Below are positions 14,197-21,855 of a stretch of 24,163 nt of DNA, one piece after another. Below the pieces are notes generated by a model. That model worked only from the letters and a program-made list of their open reading frames with translations, searched no databases and was not told where the DNA came from. Position numbers and translations under genes: made by a program. Source of the DNA: a virus; the IMG/VR virus record IMGVR_UViG_3300033143_002094, positions 1 to 24,163 of that record. One strand, 5' to 3'. Positions within the stretch are counted from its first letter, which is position 1. The number at the start of each line of letters is the position of its first letter.

Positions 14197-16914
14197 CTAC
14201 TCATAGTTAGAAACAGGGTCAAATGAGTTAGGGGTTAATCTTGGTAATTGTAGTAAATTATCATGAAAAGTCTCAACCTGGAGTAAGGTTAAAACCCCAG
14301 GATTGGCGGTATGTATAGTTCTCTCGTAATAGCCATCTGGTTTTTCATATGAATCAATCGGGAAATATGTGACTAATTCCCACCATTCTAATTCTGAAGT
14401 GTTATCTAATAGATCCTGGGCTTTTTCAAGTTCTTCCTGTCGTTCTTCAGCACTAATAGTAAATGCATCAATTTCTTGTTGAAGATTGTTTGCTTGAATA
14501 CTGATATCAGTAAGTAGTGCTTGTGTAACAGCATTAACACCAAACAATAAAGACTCTGCTGTACTCATACCTGAAAAATCCGCCGCGTAATATGTTGCAG
14601 CAACAAACGTTAGTATAGCTAGTGCTCTAATTGCTTCATCATCAGCATAGCTGTCCAAGATTTCTAATAAAATCAATTGCAGAGCATATGACCATAGTAT
14701 AGCTTCAGCTAATGCTAGTAATGCAGCAGTTCCTCCTGATTCACCCCAAGTAATTACTAAATAAATCACTGCTATTACAATAATTACAAAACTAACTAAA
14801 TTTAAAAAATCTTCTGTTTCATAAAATTCTAAATGTTGATAGGTAGAAGCATAAACAATCATATGAATAGATTCATATATTATTTTAGTTGATTCATCGC
14901 TTGTCATACTTTTAAGAATATTTGTAGAGACAGGGATAATAAAATTTGCTTTCTGAGTATCATCTGTTGATAACTCAGTTAATGTAGTATTCACTCTTCC
15001 TGCTGTAGTAAAAATATTTGTTAATTGAAATACACCATGAACTTTTAATTCAATATAGTTATTAATTGAATTTTGATAACGTAATAAGATATAACTATTG
15101 ATTTTACCTTCTTGTGTTACATTGCCTTCATCATCTTCTGTATACGGAGTATTAGGTAAAACTACTATTTCTGTTTCATATGAATATAGTTCCCCAATAG
15201 AACCAAGGTTACTTGTTAGTGTAATATAATTAAAAATTATTGCAGTATTATAAGAAGTTTCTTCCATTGAGAAAGTATTAAAGATTGGTGCAGCTCCGGA
15301 AGGATTTGCATCATAGTCTGCTTTACTAACTGTAGCATTAAAATATAAATTAGCCCAAAAATTAAATAATAATTTTTGTCCATGTGTAGTATCGGTATAC
15401 AAATTTATAGCAAATAAAACAAAAGCATCTCTAATTGAAGCAATATCATCATTATCTTCTAACTGTTCAATTAAGTGATCAATATCAAAATTAATTGTAT
15501 CTAATAAACCTTTACTAGATAAGTAAGCTTCTACATTTGAAGAAGGACTATTGACACTAATAAAATCCTTTCTTAAAGGAATAACAGGAAGTACTGCAGC
15601 ATCCCAATATTGCCCTTGCTCTGCTTCATTATCTAAAGTTGGATACGTACCTAAACTTTCTTTATATAACCAAAATTTGGTATAAGATGGGTCAGAATCT
15701 AATGTGTAAAACACATTATAGTGCGTCTCGTAACTTACAATAGGTACTAAATACCCTAATGTTGTAGTTTCATTCCTACTTATAGAATAATTGTCTCCAA
15801 CATCCCAGTCATCATCTGTACCACCTGTTAATGTAGCAGTAATAGTTGTAGCAGTATTTGCTGTAACAGTACCAAAACTTCCATCAGTATCATTATTAAG
15901 TGTTTCTCCTACCCATTCATTAGTTGCCCATGACTGAGTAGTATCCTCAAGAATAGCTACATCATCATCATCACGAACTAATGAGTAAGTATCAGAAGTA
16001 TCCCAATCATCTTCAGTTCCACCAGTAAGAGTTGCTACAATAGTTGTAGCAGTATTTGAAATAATAGTAGCTGAACTACCATCAGTGTTATTTGTAACTA
16101 CACCTCCAGCCCATTCATTTACTGTCCAGGCTTGAGTTGAATCAGTTAAGACAGCAACATCATTTGCACCATCATGTGAACCACTATCGGTTATCGTTCC
16201 ATTATGTGTGTTGTTTCCAACAATATCTCGTTGAAGATTTACTGTAAACTCACCACTAACTTCTTTTACAAAACCATCATATATCCAGGCAATAGGATCA
16301 GGTGCTTTAAATAGTTCAGAAGTATCTTCGGTGTATGATTCATTTTCTTGAAGATAGTATTTAACCCAAAGTAAATCCGTAGGAAAACTTAAATCAGAAG
16401 AGGTTATAGTGATAGCTTCTCCTGCAACTGAAGTTACTACTGTATCAAGAGCATCTAAATCTATTTTACGAAACCCACCTTTAATAGTAGGAAACTCGTA
16501 ATAATATTTGTCTTTTGCATAGTTTATTAAATGGTTAATATTACCTAGTGGACCACTAAGTAATGCTACTTGAACATTATTAACAATATCTTGTTCATTT
16601 TTAATAGCAGCCATTACTGCTTCTGCAAGATGATTTGTTGGTTCTTCAGTAACTAAAGGAATAGTTACAAGTTGAATTGTATAAATATCTTCATCTTCAT
16701 AACCTAATACAGAGAAAGCAGCCTCTACAATAGGATATCCAACATCTTGCCAAACAGTTACTAGTATTTCTTTACCCAAACCTAGAATTGCATCTACACC
16801 GCCAACAATACCATTCCAGCTATCACTAGCAGCATTTGAAATATCCCCTAATGGATCCCAACCACCGTTACCACAGTTTGTTCCCCCTGAAGATACACAA
16901 CTAAATAAGCCCAT
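14197..16914 (-). CDS. Large virion-type protein with tandem beta repeats and C-terminal hydrophobic segments, 905 aa
   Basis: No named family was recognised. Residues 1-90 include Cys/Gly-rich and hydrophobic stretches (GIVGGVDAILGLGKEILVTV). Residues about 252-314 and 317-378 are two tandem copies of a beta domain with the signature DxTQxW..NEW.G...NxTDGS and L.GGT.DDWD. A third copy lies in the adjacent 335-aa protein. Near the C-terminus are strong hydrophobic segments at about 703-720 (LVSFVIIVIAVIYLVITW), 725-752 and 762-778, followed by a coiled coil at about 803-840 (ISAEERQEELEKAQDLL). Membrane-type segments in a late phage protein suggest a role in crossing the host membrane during DNA entry, or in tail assembly. 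The ribosome-binding site is weak (AGG, 10 nt from ATG). The gene follows the 335-aa gene by 12 nt. Confidence 0.65.
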   Translation of the reverse strand: MGLFSCVSSGGTNCGNGGWDPLGDISNAASDSWNGIVGGVDAILGLGKEILVTVWQDVGYPIVEAAFSVLGYEDEDIYTIQLVTIPLVTEEPTNHLAEAVMAAIKNEQDIVNNVQVALLSGPLGNINHLINYAKDKYYYEFPTIKGGFRKIDLDALDTVVTSVAGEAITITSSDLSFPTDLLWVKYYLQENESYTEDTSELFKAPDPIAWIYDGFVKEVSGEFTVNLQRDIVGNNTHNGTITDSGSHDGANDVAVLTDSTQAWTVNEWAGGVVTNNTDGSSATIISNTATTIVATLTGGTEDDWDTSDTYSLVRDDDDVAILEDTTQSWATNEWVGETLNNDTDGSFGTVTANTATTITATLTGGTDDDWDVGDNYSISRNETTTLGYLVPIVSYETHYNVFYTLDSDPSYTKFWLYKESLGTYPTLDNEAEQGQYWDAAVLPVIPLRKDFISVNSPSSNVEAYLSSKGLLDTINFDIDHLIEQLEDNDDIASIRDAFVLFAINLYTDTTHGQKLLFNFWANLYFNATVSKADYDANPSGAAPIFNTFSMEETSYNTAIIFNYITLTSNLGSIGELYSYETEIVVLPNTPYTEDDEGNVTQEGKINSYILLRYQNSINNYIELKVHGVFQLTNIFTTAGRVNTTLTELSTDDTQKANFIIPVSTNILKSMTSDESTKIIYESIHMIVYASTYQHLEFYETEDFLNLVSFVIIVIAVIYLVITWGESGGTAALLALAEAILWSYALQLILLEILDSYADDEAIRALAILTFVAATYYAADFSGMSTAESLLFGVNAVTQALLTDISIQANNLQQEIDAFTISAEERQEELEKAQDLLDNTSELEWWELVTYFPIDSYEKPDGYYERTIHTANPGVLTLLQVETFHDNLLQLPRLTPNSFDPVSNYE
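15780..15966 (-). repeat. Tandem beta repeat, copy 2 in the 905-aa protein
   Basis: This encodes residues about 317-378, beginning DVAILEDTTQSWATNEWVG and ending DDWDVGDNYSIS. It aligns along its full length with the copy immediately upstream (16164-15973) and with one copy in the 335-aa gene. The copies have diverged at DNA level while keeping the TDGS, SNTAT/ANTAT, L.GGT and DWD motifs. Confidence 0.85.
15973..16164 (-). repeat. Tandem beta repeat, copy 1 in the 905-aa protein
   Basis: This encodes residues about 252-314, starting DVAVLTDSTQAWTVNEWAG and ending DDWDTSDTYSLVR. It is the closest partner of the copy at 15966-15780 and shares the motif set with the copy at 17325-17127. Confidence 0.85.
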
Positions 16915-16926
16915 AAAGGTTGCCTA

Positions 16927-17934
16927 TTATGTACAAGTTACTACAACATTTGTAATATCTGAACCATCGCTGTCTATAGTACCAGTACCACCACTAGTAA
17001 TCACACAGGTTAATGCAGGAGGATTAGTTAAGACAGTTACTTCATAATAGGTATCAGGATTTATTGCTGTTGGGAAAGTAAACAGCCCATCATTAGAAAT
17101 AGGTAAATTATCTGCAGGAGCTCCTACAATCAGATACGCATCAGAACTGTCCCAATCATTATCAGTACCTCCAGTTAAAGAAGCTACTGTAATTGTATCA
17201 GCAGTATTACTTATAATTACACCTTCACTTCCATCTGTTATATTTCTAATGGTATAACCATTCCATTCATCAATAGTCCAGGTTGATCCAGTATCCTGCA
17301 TAATAGTGCTATGAGTAGCAACATCATGTTGTCCAGTTACTCCTCCGCCAGTCGCTTTTTGTAGAATTAATCCAGGAGAAGTTGCACCACTAACTGTTCC
17401 TCCAATTGAAGCACGCACACCCAAAGTAACACCAATACCTGCAGCAATAGTATCAATGAATTCATCTATATCTAGATCAGTTGCTTTAGAGGGAGTCTCT
17501 GTTAAAGAATCAGTTGAACGACGGATATTCCAACTATCCATCATAATTTTTAATGCTTTTTGTTCAGCATCCCGCTGAAAACCATCTGTTTGTTGTTGTA
17601 ATAAACCTTTTTGTTTACCCACCATACCAGCAACAGCCCCGGGATTAGTTCCCATAGTTGTAGTATCAAGTATTTGAGCTTCTTCAGTAGCAAGTTTTTG
17701 ATCAAGAAGTTCTGCTTGCTTTTGTGCTTGTTGTTCTCCTAATACAAACTGGACAGCCTGGGCCATGGCTGATTGCATGGCACCCAGGTATACAGTGGAA
17801 TAATCACTACCCTTAATTCGATTCTTATTGTATTCAACATCAATATGAGCAGTAATAACTGACATCAATTTATCAAATACTCCAGCACCTCCAACAGTAC
17901 CATCTGTTACATCTGTAATTTGAATATCAGTCAT
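16927..17934 (-). CDS. Virion-type protein with helical core and C-terminal beta domain, 335 aa
   Basis: After MTDIQITDVTDGTVGGAGVF the protein has a helical region, residues about 25-160, with YSTVYLGAMQSAMAQAVQFV and EQQAQKQAELLDQKLATEE. This type of sequence is found in structural proteins encoded shortly after the capsid gene in N4-like and other podovirus-like phages. I infer a position equivalent to N4 gp54, a structural protein. Residues about 204-269 are one copy of the beta repeat also found twice in the 905-aa neighbour, and the last ~60 residues form another beta-rich domain. The ribosome-binding site AAGGAA is 5 nt from ATG 17934. It lies 16 nt after the 188-aa gene. It may be a head-tail connector or appendage component; the homology claim was not tested. 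Confidence 0.66.
   Translation of the reverse strand: MTDIQITDVTDGTVGGAGVFDKLMSVITAHIDVEYNKNRIKGSDYSTVYLGAMQSAMAQAVQFVLGEQQAQKQAELLDQKLATEEAQILDTTTMGTNPGAVAGMVGKQKGLLQQQTDGFQRDAEQKALKIMMDSWNIRRSTDSLTETPSKATDLDIDEFIDTIAAGIGVTLGVRASIGGTVSGATSPGLILQKATGGGVTGQHDVATHSTIMQDTGSTWTIDEWNGYTIRNITDGSEGVIISNTADTITVASLTGGTDNDWDSSDAYLIVGAPADNLPISNDGLFTFPTAINPDTYYEVTVLTNPPALTCVITSGGTGTIDSDGSDITNVVVTCT
17127..17325 (-). repeat. Beta repeat copy shared with the 905-aa protein
   Basis: Residues about 204-269 of the 335-aa protein, with WTIDEWNGYTIRNITDGSEG, ISNTADTITVASLTGGT and DNDWDSSDAY, match the two tandem copies in the next gene motif by motif. Confidence 0.85.
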
Positions 17935-17950
17935 AATAATTCCTTAAGTA

Positions 17951-18517
17951 TTAATCTAAATTATTAGCCATAGCTTGACGCTGAGCTAATTCATGTAGTT
18001 CATCTCCGGTCAATGGATCCAAGATTTCAATAGCAAACTCTTTAATCAGTTTACCTTTACGAATCTTATTACCTCGTGGACCCTTAACAGTGTAGAACAC
18101 CTGACATTGACGTTCTTTTAAATGCTCTACAATTATATTTGGTACATGCCACCCTTCTTCATTATTATATGGTACAAACTTTTTAAAGGTACCTACTACT
18201 GAATTACTAATAGTAAAGATATCCCCTTCATACTCTTTTTTAAGTGGGTTCATACAATTAACACGTATACGAACAAGTCTACTTGCTTCTTTGTACGCAC
18301 TCTCACGTTTTGTTACCGCAGTTTCAATCTTAGGCATAACTATTTTTGGAGTTACTTCTATAGGAGCATTCTGTCCTTTAAGTGTTAATTCAATTTTATC
18401 TTTAAGCTTTACTACACCAATTTTTGGATGGAATGAAATACCCATTTGGGTAGCACGAGTCTTGAGTAAGGCTAATTCGGTTGGTTCAGATTTCTGTTCA
18501 GCTGTATTGTCAGTCAT
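17951..18517 (-). CDS. Small protein with SAP/HeH-like start, probable capsid-associated (188 aa)
   Basis: I start this gene at ATG 18517. AAAGG (18530-18526) is the ribosome-binding site, 8 nt upstream, and the in-frame GTG at 18526 lies in that site. Residues about 13-40 (LALLKTRATQMGISFHPKIG, then VVKLKDKIEL) look like a helix-extension-helix/SAP-type fold, which often binds DNA or caps phage structural proteins. A Pro/Lys linker follows, then a beta-rich domain (about 75-175: LVRIRVNCMNPLKKEYEGDI, later CQVFYTVKGPRGNK). Small proteins of this architecture sit directly after the capsid gene in several phage groups; head decoration or completion is my inference. It is separated from the capsid gene by a terminator, so its expression should be lower. 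Confidence 0.7.
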   Translation of the reverse strand: MTDNTAEQKSEPTELALLKTRATQMGISFHPKIGVVKLKDKIELTLKGQNAPIEVTPKIVMPKIETAVTKRESAYKEASRLVRIRVNCMNPLKKEYEGDIFTISNSVVGTFKKFVPYNNEEGWHVPNIIVEHLKERQCQVFYTVKGPRGNKIRKGKLIKEFAIEILDPLTGDELHELAQRQAMANNLD

Positions 18518-18525
18518 TGTTTTCA

Positions 18526-18530
18526 CCTTT
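18526..18530 (-). promoter_or_regulatory. Ribosome-binding site deciding the start of the 188-aa gene
   Basis: The minus strand reads AAAGGTG just upstream of AAAACAATG. The SD core AAAGG is 8 nt from ATG 18517 and overlaps the alternative GTG start at 18526, which is therefore unlikely to be used. Confidence 0.6.
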
Positions 18531-18554
18531 TTAAAGAGGGTGGATACCCCTATA

Positions 18555-18590
18555 TTAATAAAAGCAACCCCCGCTTGCGCGAGGGTTGCT
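18555..18590 (-). terminator. Intrinsic terminator after the major capsid gene
   Basis: On the minus strand AGCAACCCTCGC (18590-18579) pairs with GCGGGGGTTGCT (18574-18563), a 12-bp stem with one G-T pair. The loop is GCAA, a GNRA tetraloop, and TTTATTAATA follows. It sits 11 nt after the capsid stop codon, as expected for a device that lets capsid transcripts accumulate while thinning transcription of the genes behind. It is the strongest hairpin I found between genes in the window. Confidence 0.9.
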
Positions 18591-18600
18591 ATCTACTTAC

Positions 18601-20151
18601 TTACCATTTAGCAACAGTCCATGCTACAGCCAAACGTTCTGGACGCAGAATCATAGAACCGTAGTACCATTTGATACTAAAGAACCCAATTTCACCGTAA
18701 GGATCATTGTAGCTATCAGCAGTATCAACACCAGGTTTCTTGTGAGTAATTTTAAATTTCACAGTCTTACCATCGGTTTGGAAACCAATTGTAGTAAATG
18801 AGCCAGAACCAACAACCAGCATTGGGAAAACGTCATAACTACCACCAGATTCACGGTAACCAGTATTAGTGGATACAGTTGCACCAGCACCTGCTTCATG
18901 CATCATTTCAGGAACAACAATGATACGGAATTGGTCGATAGAACCAATTTCACCGACTGCAACATTAGCGCCTGAAGCGTACTGTTGAACAGGGATGAAT
19001 ACCTGGTTATTAAAAGTATCCTGCATCTCTTTTAACAGAGGGATCAATTCAGACCCAACATATATATAACGAGCTGCATCAATAGTTTTAGTATCAACCA
19101 TACGAGTACCAGAAATGATCTTCGTATTTTTAGGACAACGGTTATTGTCCAGGTCGATAGACATACGCATCAAATCACCATAAGTGATTTCAGTAGCAGT
19201 AGCTTCACCAGAAAGCGTGGCTTTAGATGTAGCAGCACCACCGTAACGAACAACACCGGCACCATTCAGCAAATCGATCTGCAGAGCATCTTCAGTGATT
19301 TCATTAGCAGCCATGATTGTTTCACGATGAATATGCATTTCCAGTTCAGCATCTGAATCAAAATCCAGAGATTCCTGGGTGTACTCATCAAAGAAACCAA
19401 ACTTCTCGATAGAACCTTCTACTTCGATTCGTTTGTAACCAACACGGTTAACACGACCACCTGTCTCAGACAGGGCAGGAAGTTTAGCAGTGATAGTACC
19501 AACGTCTTTACTGGAACCATACAAGTTACCAGCTTCCATAACTGCAAGGGCATCACCCAGAGCAATTACATTAGTATCATCAGTACCAGAAGTAATGGTT
19601 ACGAACTGAGGAGTACGGAATCCCAAGTCATATACCAAACCATCAGTGGTATTAACTGCATCAGCGAACTTAAGATCTTCAGTTGCGCCAACAAGTGTCA
19701 AACCAAGACCACCAGCATTAGTGTTTTCTTCTGCCCAGGCATTAAATGCCAGGATAGCAGCATCAGCAGCAAGAGCTGCAGTTGCATAATCAACACTTTG
19801 ATCCCCAGTAATGTAACGTGAGTTACCTACTGCATAACCGTAGAATGGTGAGCCTTCTGGAATCGAACCATCAACAGTAGTAACTTCAATAGCTACTTTC
19901 TGATTAACAATCGCACCGCCTGCATCGATACCTTGATCATTGATATTGGCATCATCCAACAGTGGGATGTAATGGTAACGCTTGATTTTCTTACCCATGT
20001 TTTTAGGCATGGCAGTAACATCAGCCATCTGAGAGAAGTACTGCTCTTTCTTCGCCTCAATTAGCGCCTTTTTCTGAAAATAATCGATACGAATCTGCGT
20101 ACCGATACTGGAGTCACTACCACCAGCTGGGTCATTATAAATATTAGTCAT
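18601..20151 (-). CDS. Major capsid protein, N4 gp56 type
   Basis: The 516-aa protein forms the phage head shell. Its start region ([20 protein letters not shown], then [20 protein letters not shown]) and the later [18 protein letters not shown] and [22 protein letters not shown] are hallmarks of the N4 gp56-like capsid family (HK97 fold). The protein is longer than N4 gp56 (about 400 aa). Residues about 95-165, an Ala-rich helix flanked by Gly/Thr loops ([20 protein letters not shown]), could be an inserted surface domain. The ribosome-binding site AGAAAGG precedes ATG 20151. Upstream is the scaffold-like gene, downstream the terminator at 18590-18555, so it should be the most abundant product. 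Codons here use C in the third position more often than neighbouring genes, consistent with high expression; this was judged by eye. Confidence 0.93.
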   Translation of the reverse strand: MTNIYNDPAGGSDSSIGTQIRIDYFQKKALIEAKKEQYFSQMADVTAMPKNMGKKIKRYHYIPLLDDANINDQGIDAGGAIVNQKVAIEVTTVDGSIPEGSPFYGYAVGNSRYITGDQSVDYATAALAADAAILAFNAWAEENTNAGGLGLTLVGATEDLKFADAVNTTDGLVYDLGFRTPQFVTITSGTDDTNVIALGDALAVMEAGNLYGSSKDVGTITAKLPALSETGGRVNRVGYKRIEVEGSIEKFGFFDEYTQESLDFDSDAELEMHIHRETIMAANEITEDALQIDLLNGAGVVRYGGAATSKATLSGEATATEITYGDLMRMSIDLDNNRCPKNTKIISGTRMVDTKTIDAARYIYVGSELIPLLKEMQDTFNNQVFIPVQQYASGANVAVGEIGSIDQFRIIVVPEMMHEAGAGATVSTNTGYRESGGSYDVFPMLVVGSGSFTTIGFQTDGKTVKFKITHKKPGVDTADSYNDPYGEIGFFSIKWYYGSMILRPERLAVAWTVAKW

Positions 20152-20174
20152 TGTCTTCTACCTTTCTGTAAGTA

Positions 20175-21473
20175 TTATAAGTTCATACTTCCAGCAGCCT
20201 TTTCAAATTCCTCATCTGATAAAGCCAAAGGGTTAAAATCTGCATTACCCTTACTTTTACTGGAAGCCGTTTTTGTGGCACTCGCAGCCTTTTTACGGTC
20301 ACGAATCTTTGGGTCCACGGTTTTCTTTGGCTTTGGCGTAGGCTTATTAGTAATTTCAGTATTAGCACCTGAGTTATTCATATTATTGAATCCTCCAGCG
20401 TCATTGATTGAATCTCCTATCTGCATATACGCATCCAAATCTGAAACACCTTCCAAGTGTCCCAACATGCGTTCTCGATCAACTGTTTGTGTAATTCTGT
20501 CATACACGCCTGTTGATACATGTTCATTAATAATTTTAATGATATTTGGTTGTTCAACTAAAACCTTCTTACTGGACTCATCCCACTTATTGCTTATAAC
20601 ATCGATAGTTTGGTTAAACGATTGAGTGTCCTTGATATCATCAATAACACCGTCTAACTCGATTTCTTTGTCATCTACAGAGTAAGTATTAGATTTGTAA
20701 CTATGGTCAGATTCTAGATCTATCTCATCCAGGTTAACCCCGGAATCTTTAATAAATTTCTTAACAGCTTCTGGTTCTTTTTTATCCAGATCTATTAAGA
20801 AGCTTAATTTAGCTTCATCAAGCAAATTGTTATTATCAAGCATTTTAATAAGTTTTAGATTTGGCTTAAGACCAGCCATCTTCTTATTATAATTGGCTCC
20901 CATTTGCATCAATGTTCGCGCTTCTTCAACGCTTCTAACTTGCATATCCTTATTGTTAGCCCGGAAAGGCGCTAACAACTTGGCATGTTCATCTTTAAAA
21001 TTTACTTCAGATGAGTCATTGGTTTGTTTGTCATCTTCAGACGTAGATTTGCTTTGTCCCGACTCGTCATCCTTACTGGTTTCTTCGGTTTTGGAGTCGT
21101 CTGAATCACTTCCTTCTCTGAATTCGGAGTCGGTGGATCCTGATTCTCCATCTCCTGATTCGTCACTTCCGGAGTCTCCTGCTCCATCCCCAGCAGTCCC
21201 TTCGCTTTCTCCATCAGCGTTGGTTTCTCCGTCGTCAGATTCTCCTGAGTCGGTTCCTCCTTCTGATTCTCCGTCTCCGTCTGATTCTCCACTTTCTGAT
21301 TGTTCTCCATCATCGTCATCATCTCCAGTTGTGTCGTCATCAGAAGTATCCAGGTTATCTAAATCTTCTAATGACAGGTTAGATAGTTCATCATCAGCCA
21401 TACTTAAAGGGCTGGCAACTTCTTCTTCAGTATTCTTGTTTTGATCCAGCTCTTCAGCTGCTGCGCCTGACAT
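20175..21473 (-). CDS. Scaffold-like head assembly protein with long acidic disordered region
   Basis: This 432-aa protein lies between portal and capsid, the usual place of a scaffold gene. Residues about 40-155 are almost only Asp, Ser, Glu, Gly and Thr (for example DDDTTGDDDDDGEQSESG), a highly acidic disordered stretch. From about 160 the sequence becomes ordered helix: FKDEHAKLLAPFRANNKDMQ, ARTLMQMGANYNKKMAGLKP and LSFLIDLDKKEPEAVKKFI. This is a pattern I recognise from phage head-assembly proteins next to portal genes. The C-terminus is Lys/Pro/Asn-rich (KPTPKPKKTVDPKIRDRKKA) and ends EEFEKAAGSMNL, a typical short capsid-binding helix. The start overlaps the 114-aa stop (TAATG), with TGAGGA upstream. 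The acidic part may compete with DNA or bind basic surfaces during assembly, which is inference. Confidence 0.78.
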   Translation of the reverse strand: MSGAAAEELDQNKNTEEEVASPLSMADDELSNLSLEDLDNLDTSDDDTTGDDDDDGEQSESGESDGDGESEGGTDSGESDDGETNADGESEGTAGDGAGDSGSDESGDGESGSTDSEFREGSDSDDSKTEETSKDDESGQSKSTSEDDKQTNDSSEVNFKDEHAKLLAPFRANNKDMQVRSVEEARTLMQMGANYNKKMAGLKPNLKLIKMLDNNNLLDEAKLSFLIDLDKKEPEAVKKFIKDSGVNLDEIDLESDHSYKSNTYSVDDKEIELDGVIDDIKDTQSFNQTIDVISNKWDESSKKVLVEQPNIIKIINEHVSTGVYDRITQTVDRERMLGHLEGVSDLDAYMQIGDSINDAGGFNNMNNSGANTEITNKPTPKPKKTVDPKIRDRKKAASATKTASSKSKGNADFNPLALSDEEFEKAAGSMNL

Positions 21474-21817
21474 TAACTTAAGTCCTCAGAAAGAATTTCT
21501 TCACGAGTTTTTTCATCTGCATCTATAGCACGTTCTGCAGTCATTCCTTCTTGCATAATTGCAACAAAGTATTGTTTTAAATAACCAATAGCAGTTAAAT
21601 CGTTATTTAACTCTATTTGACGTTCCTCTGTCTGCATAGCAGGAGCTGCACGTAATAGTACAATTCTACTAGCATGCTGTACAAAGTAATCTTCTTCAAT
21701 AAGGACTTTAAAATCCTCATTCTGTGTTAGCTTACGAAAACGATTCATGCGCTCAACTTTACGTTTAGCGACATCAATATTAATTTCTAATTGTTTTAGA
21801 TCTGCTTCATTGCTCAT
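21473..21817 (-). CDS. Small helical protein between portal and scaffold, 114 aa
   Basis: This is a charged, all-helical protein: LKQLEINIDVAKRKVERMNR, then LTQNEDFKVLIEEDYFVQHA, RIVLLRAAP, and a C-terminal acidic helix (RAIDADEKTREEILSEDLS). It has no membrane segment or known motif. Its place between portal and scaffold corresponds to the position of N4 gp58. Proteins of this size and placement often help assembly or packaging, but I do not recognise the family. The ribosome-binding site lies in the 11-mer ACGAGGACACA. The stop TAA overlaps the next start as TAATG. Confidence 0.7.
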   Translation of the reverse strand: MSNEADLKQLEINIDVAKRKVERMNRFRKLTQNEDFKVLIEEDYFVQHASRIVLLRAAPAMQTEERQIELNNDLTAIGYLKQYFVAIMQEGMTAERAIDADEKTREEILSEDLS

Positions 21818-21821
21818 TTCG

Positions 21822-21832
21822 TGTGTCCTCGT
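21822..21832 (-). promoter_or_regulatory. Ribosome-binding site of the 114-aa gene within a repeated 11-mer
   Basis: The minus strand reads ACGAGGACACA, identical to the site before the 156-aa gene at 14172-14162. Here it is 4 nt from ATG 21817. A shorter relative, ACGAGGA, precedes the 815-aa gene. Confidence 0.6.
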
Positions 21833-21855
21833 AGAGAGATAGTAATTAATAAAAT

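Noticed and set aside
18518-18526. GTG 18526 as the start of the small post-capsid protein
   Set aside because: It lies in the Shine-Dalgarno region; ATG 18517 is 8 nt downstream of it.
20893-21444. 183-aa plus-strand frame rich in Ser and Pro
   Set aside because: It is the antisense shadow of the acidic Asp/Ser/Glu-rich region of the scaffold-like gene; composition alone explains it.
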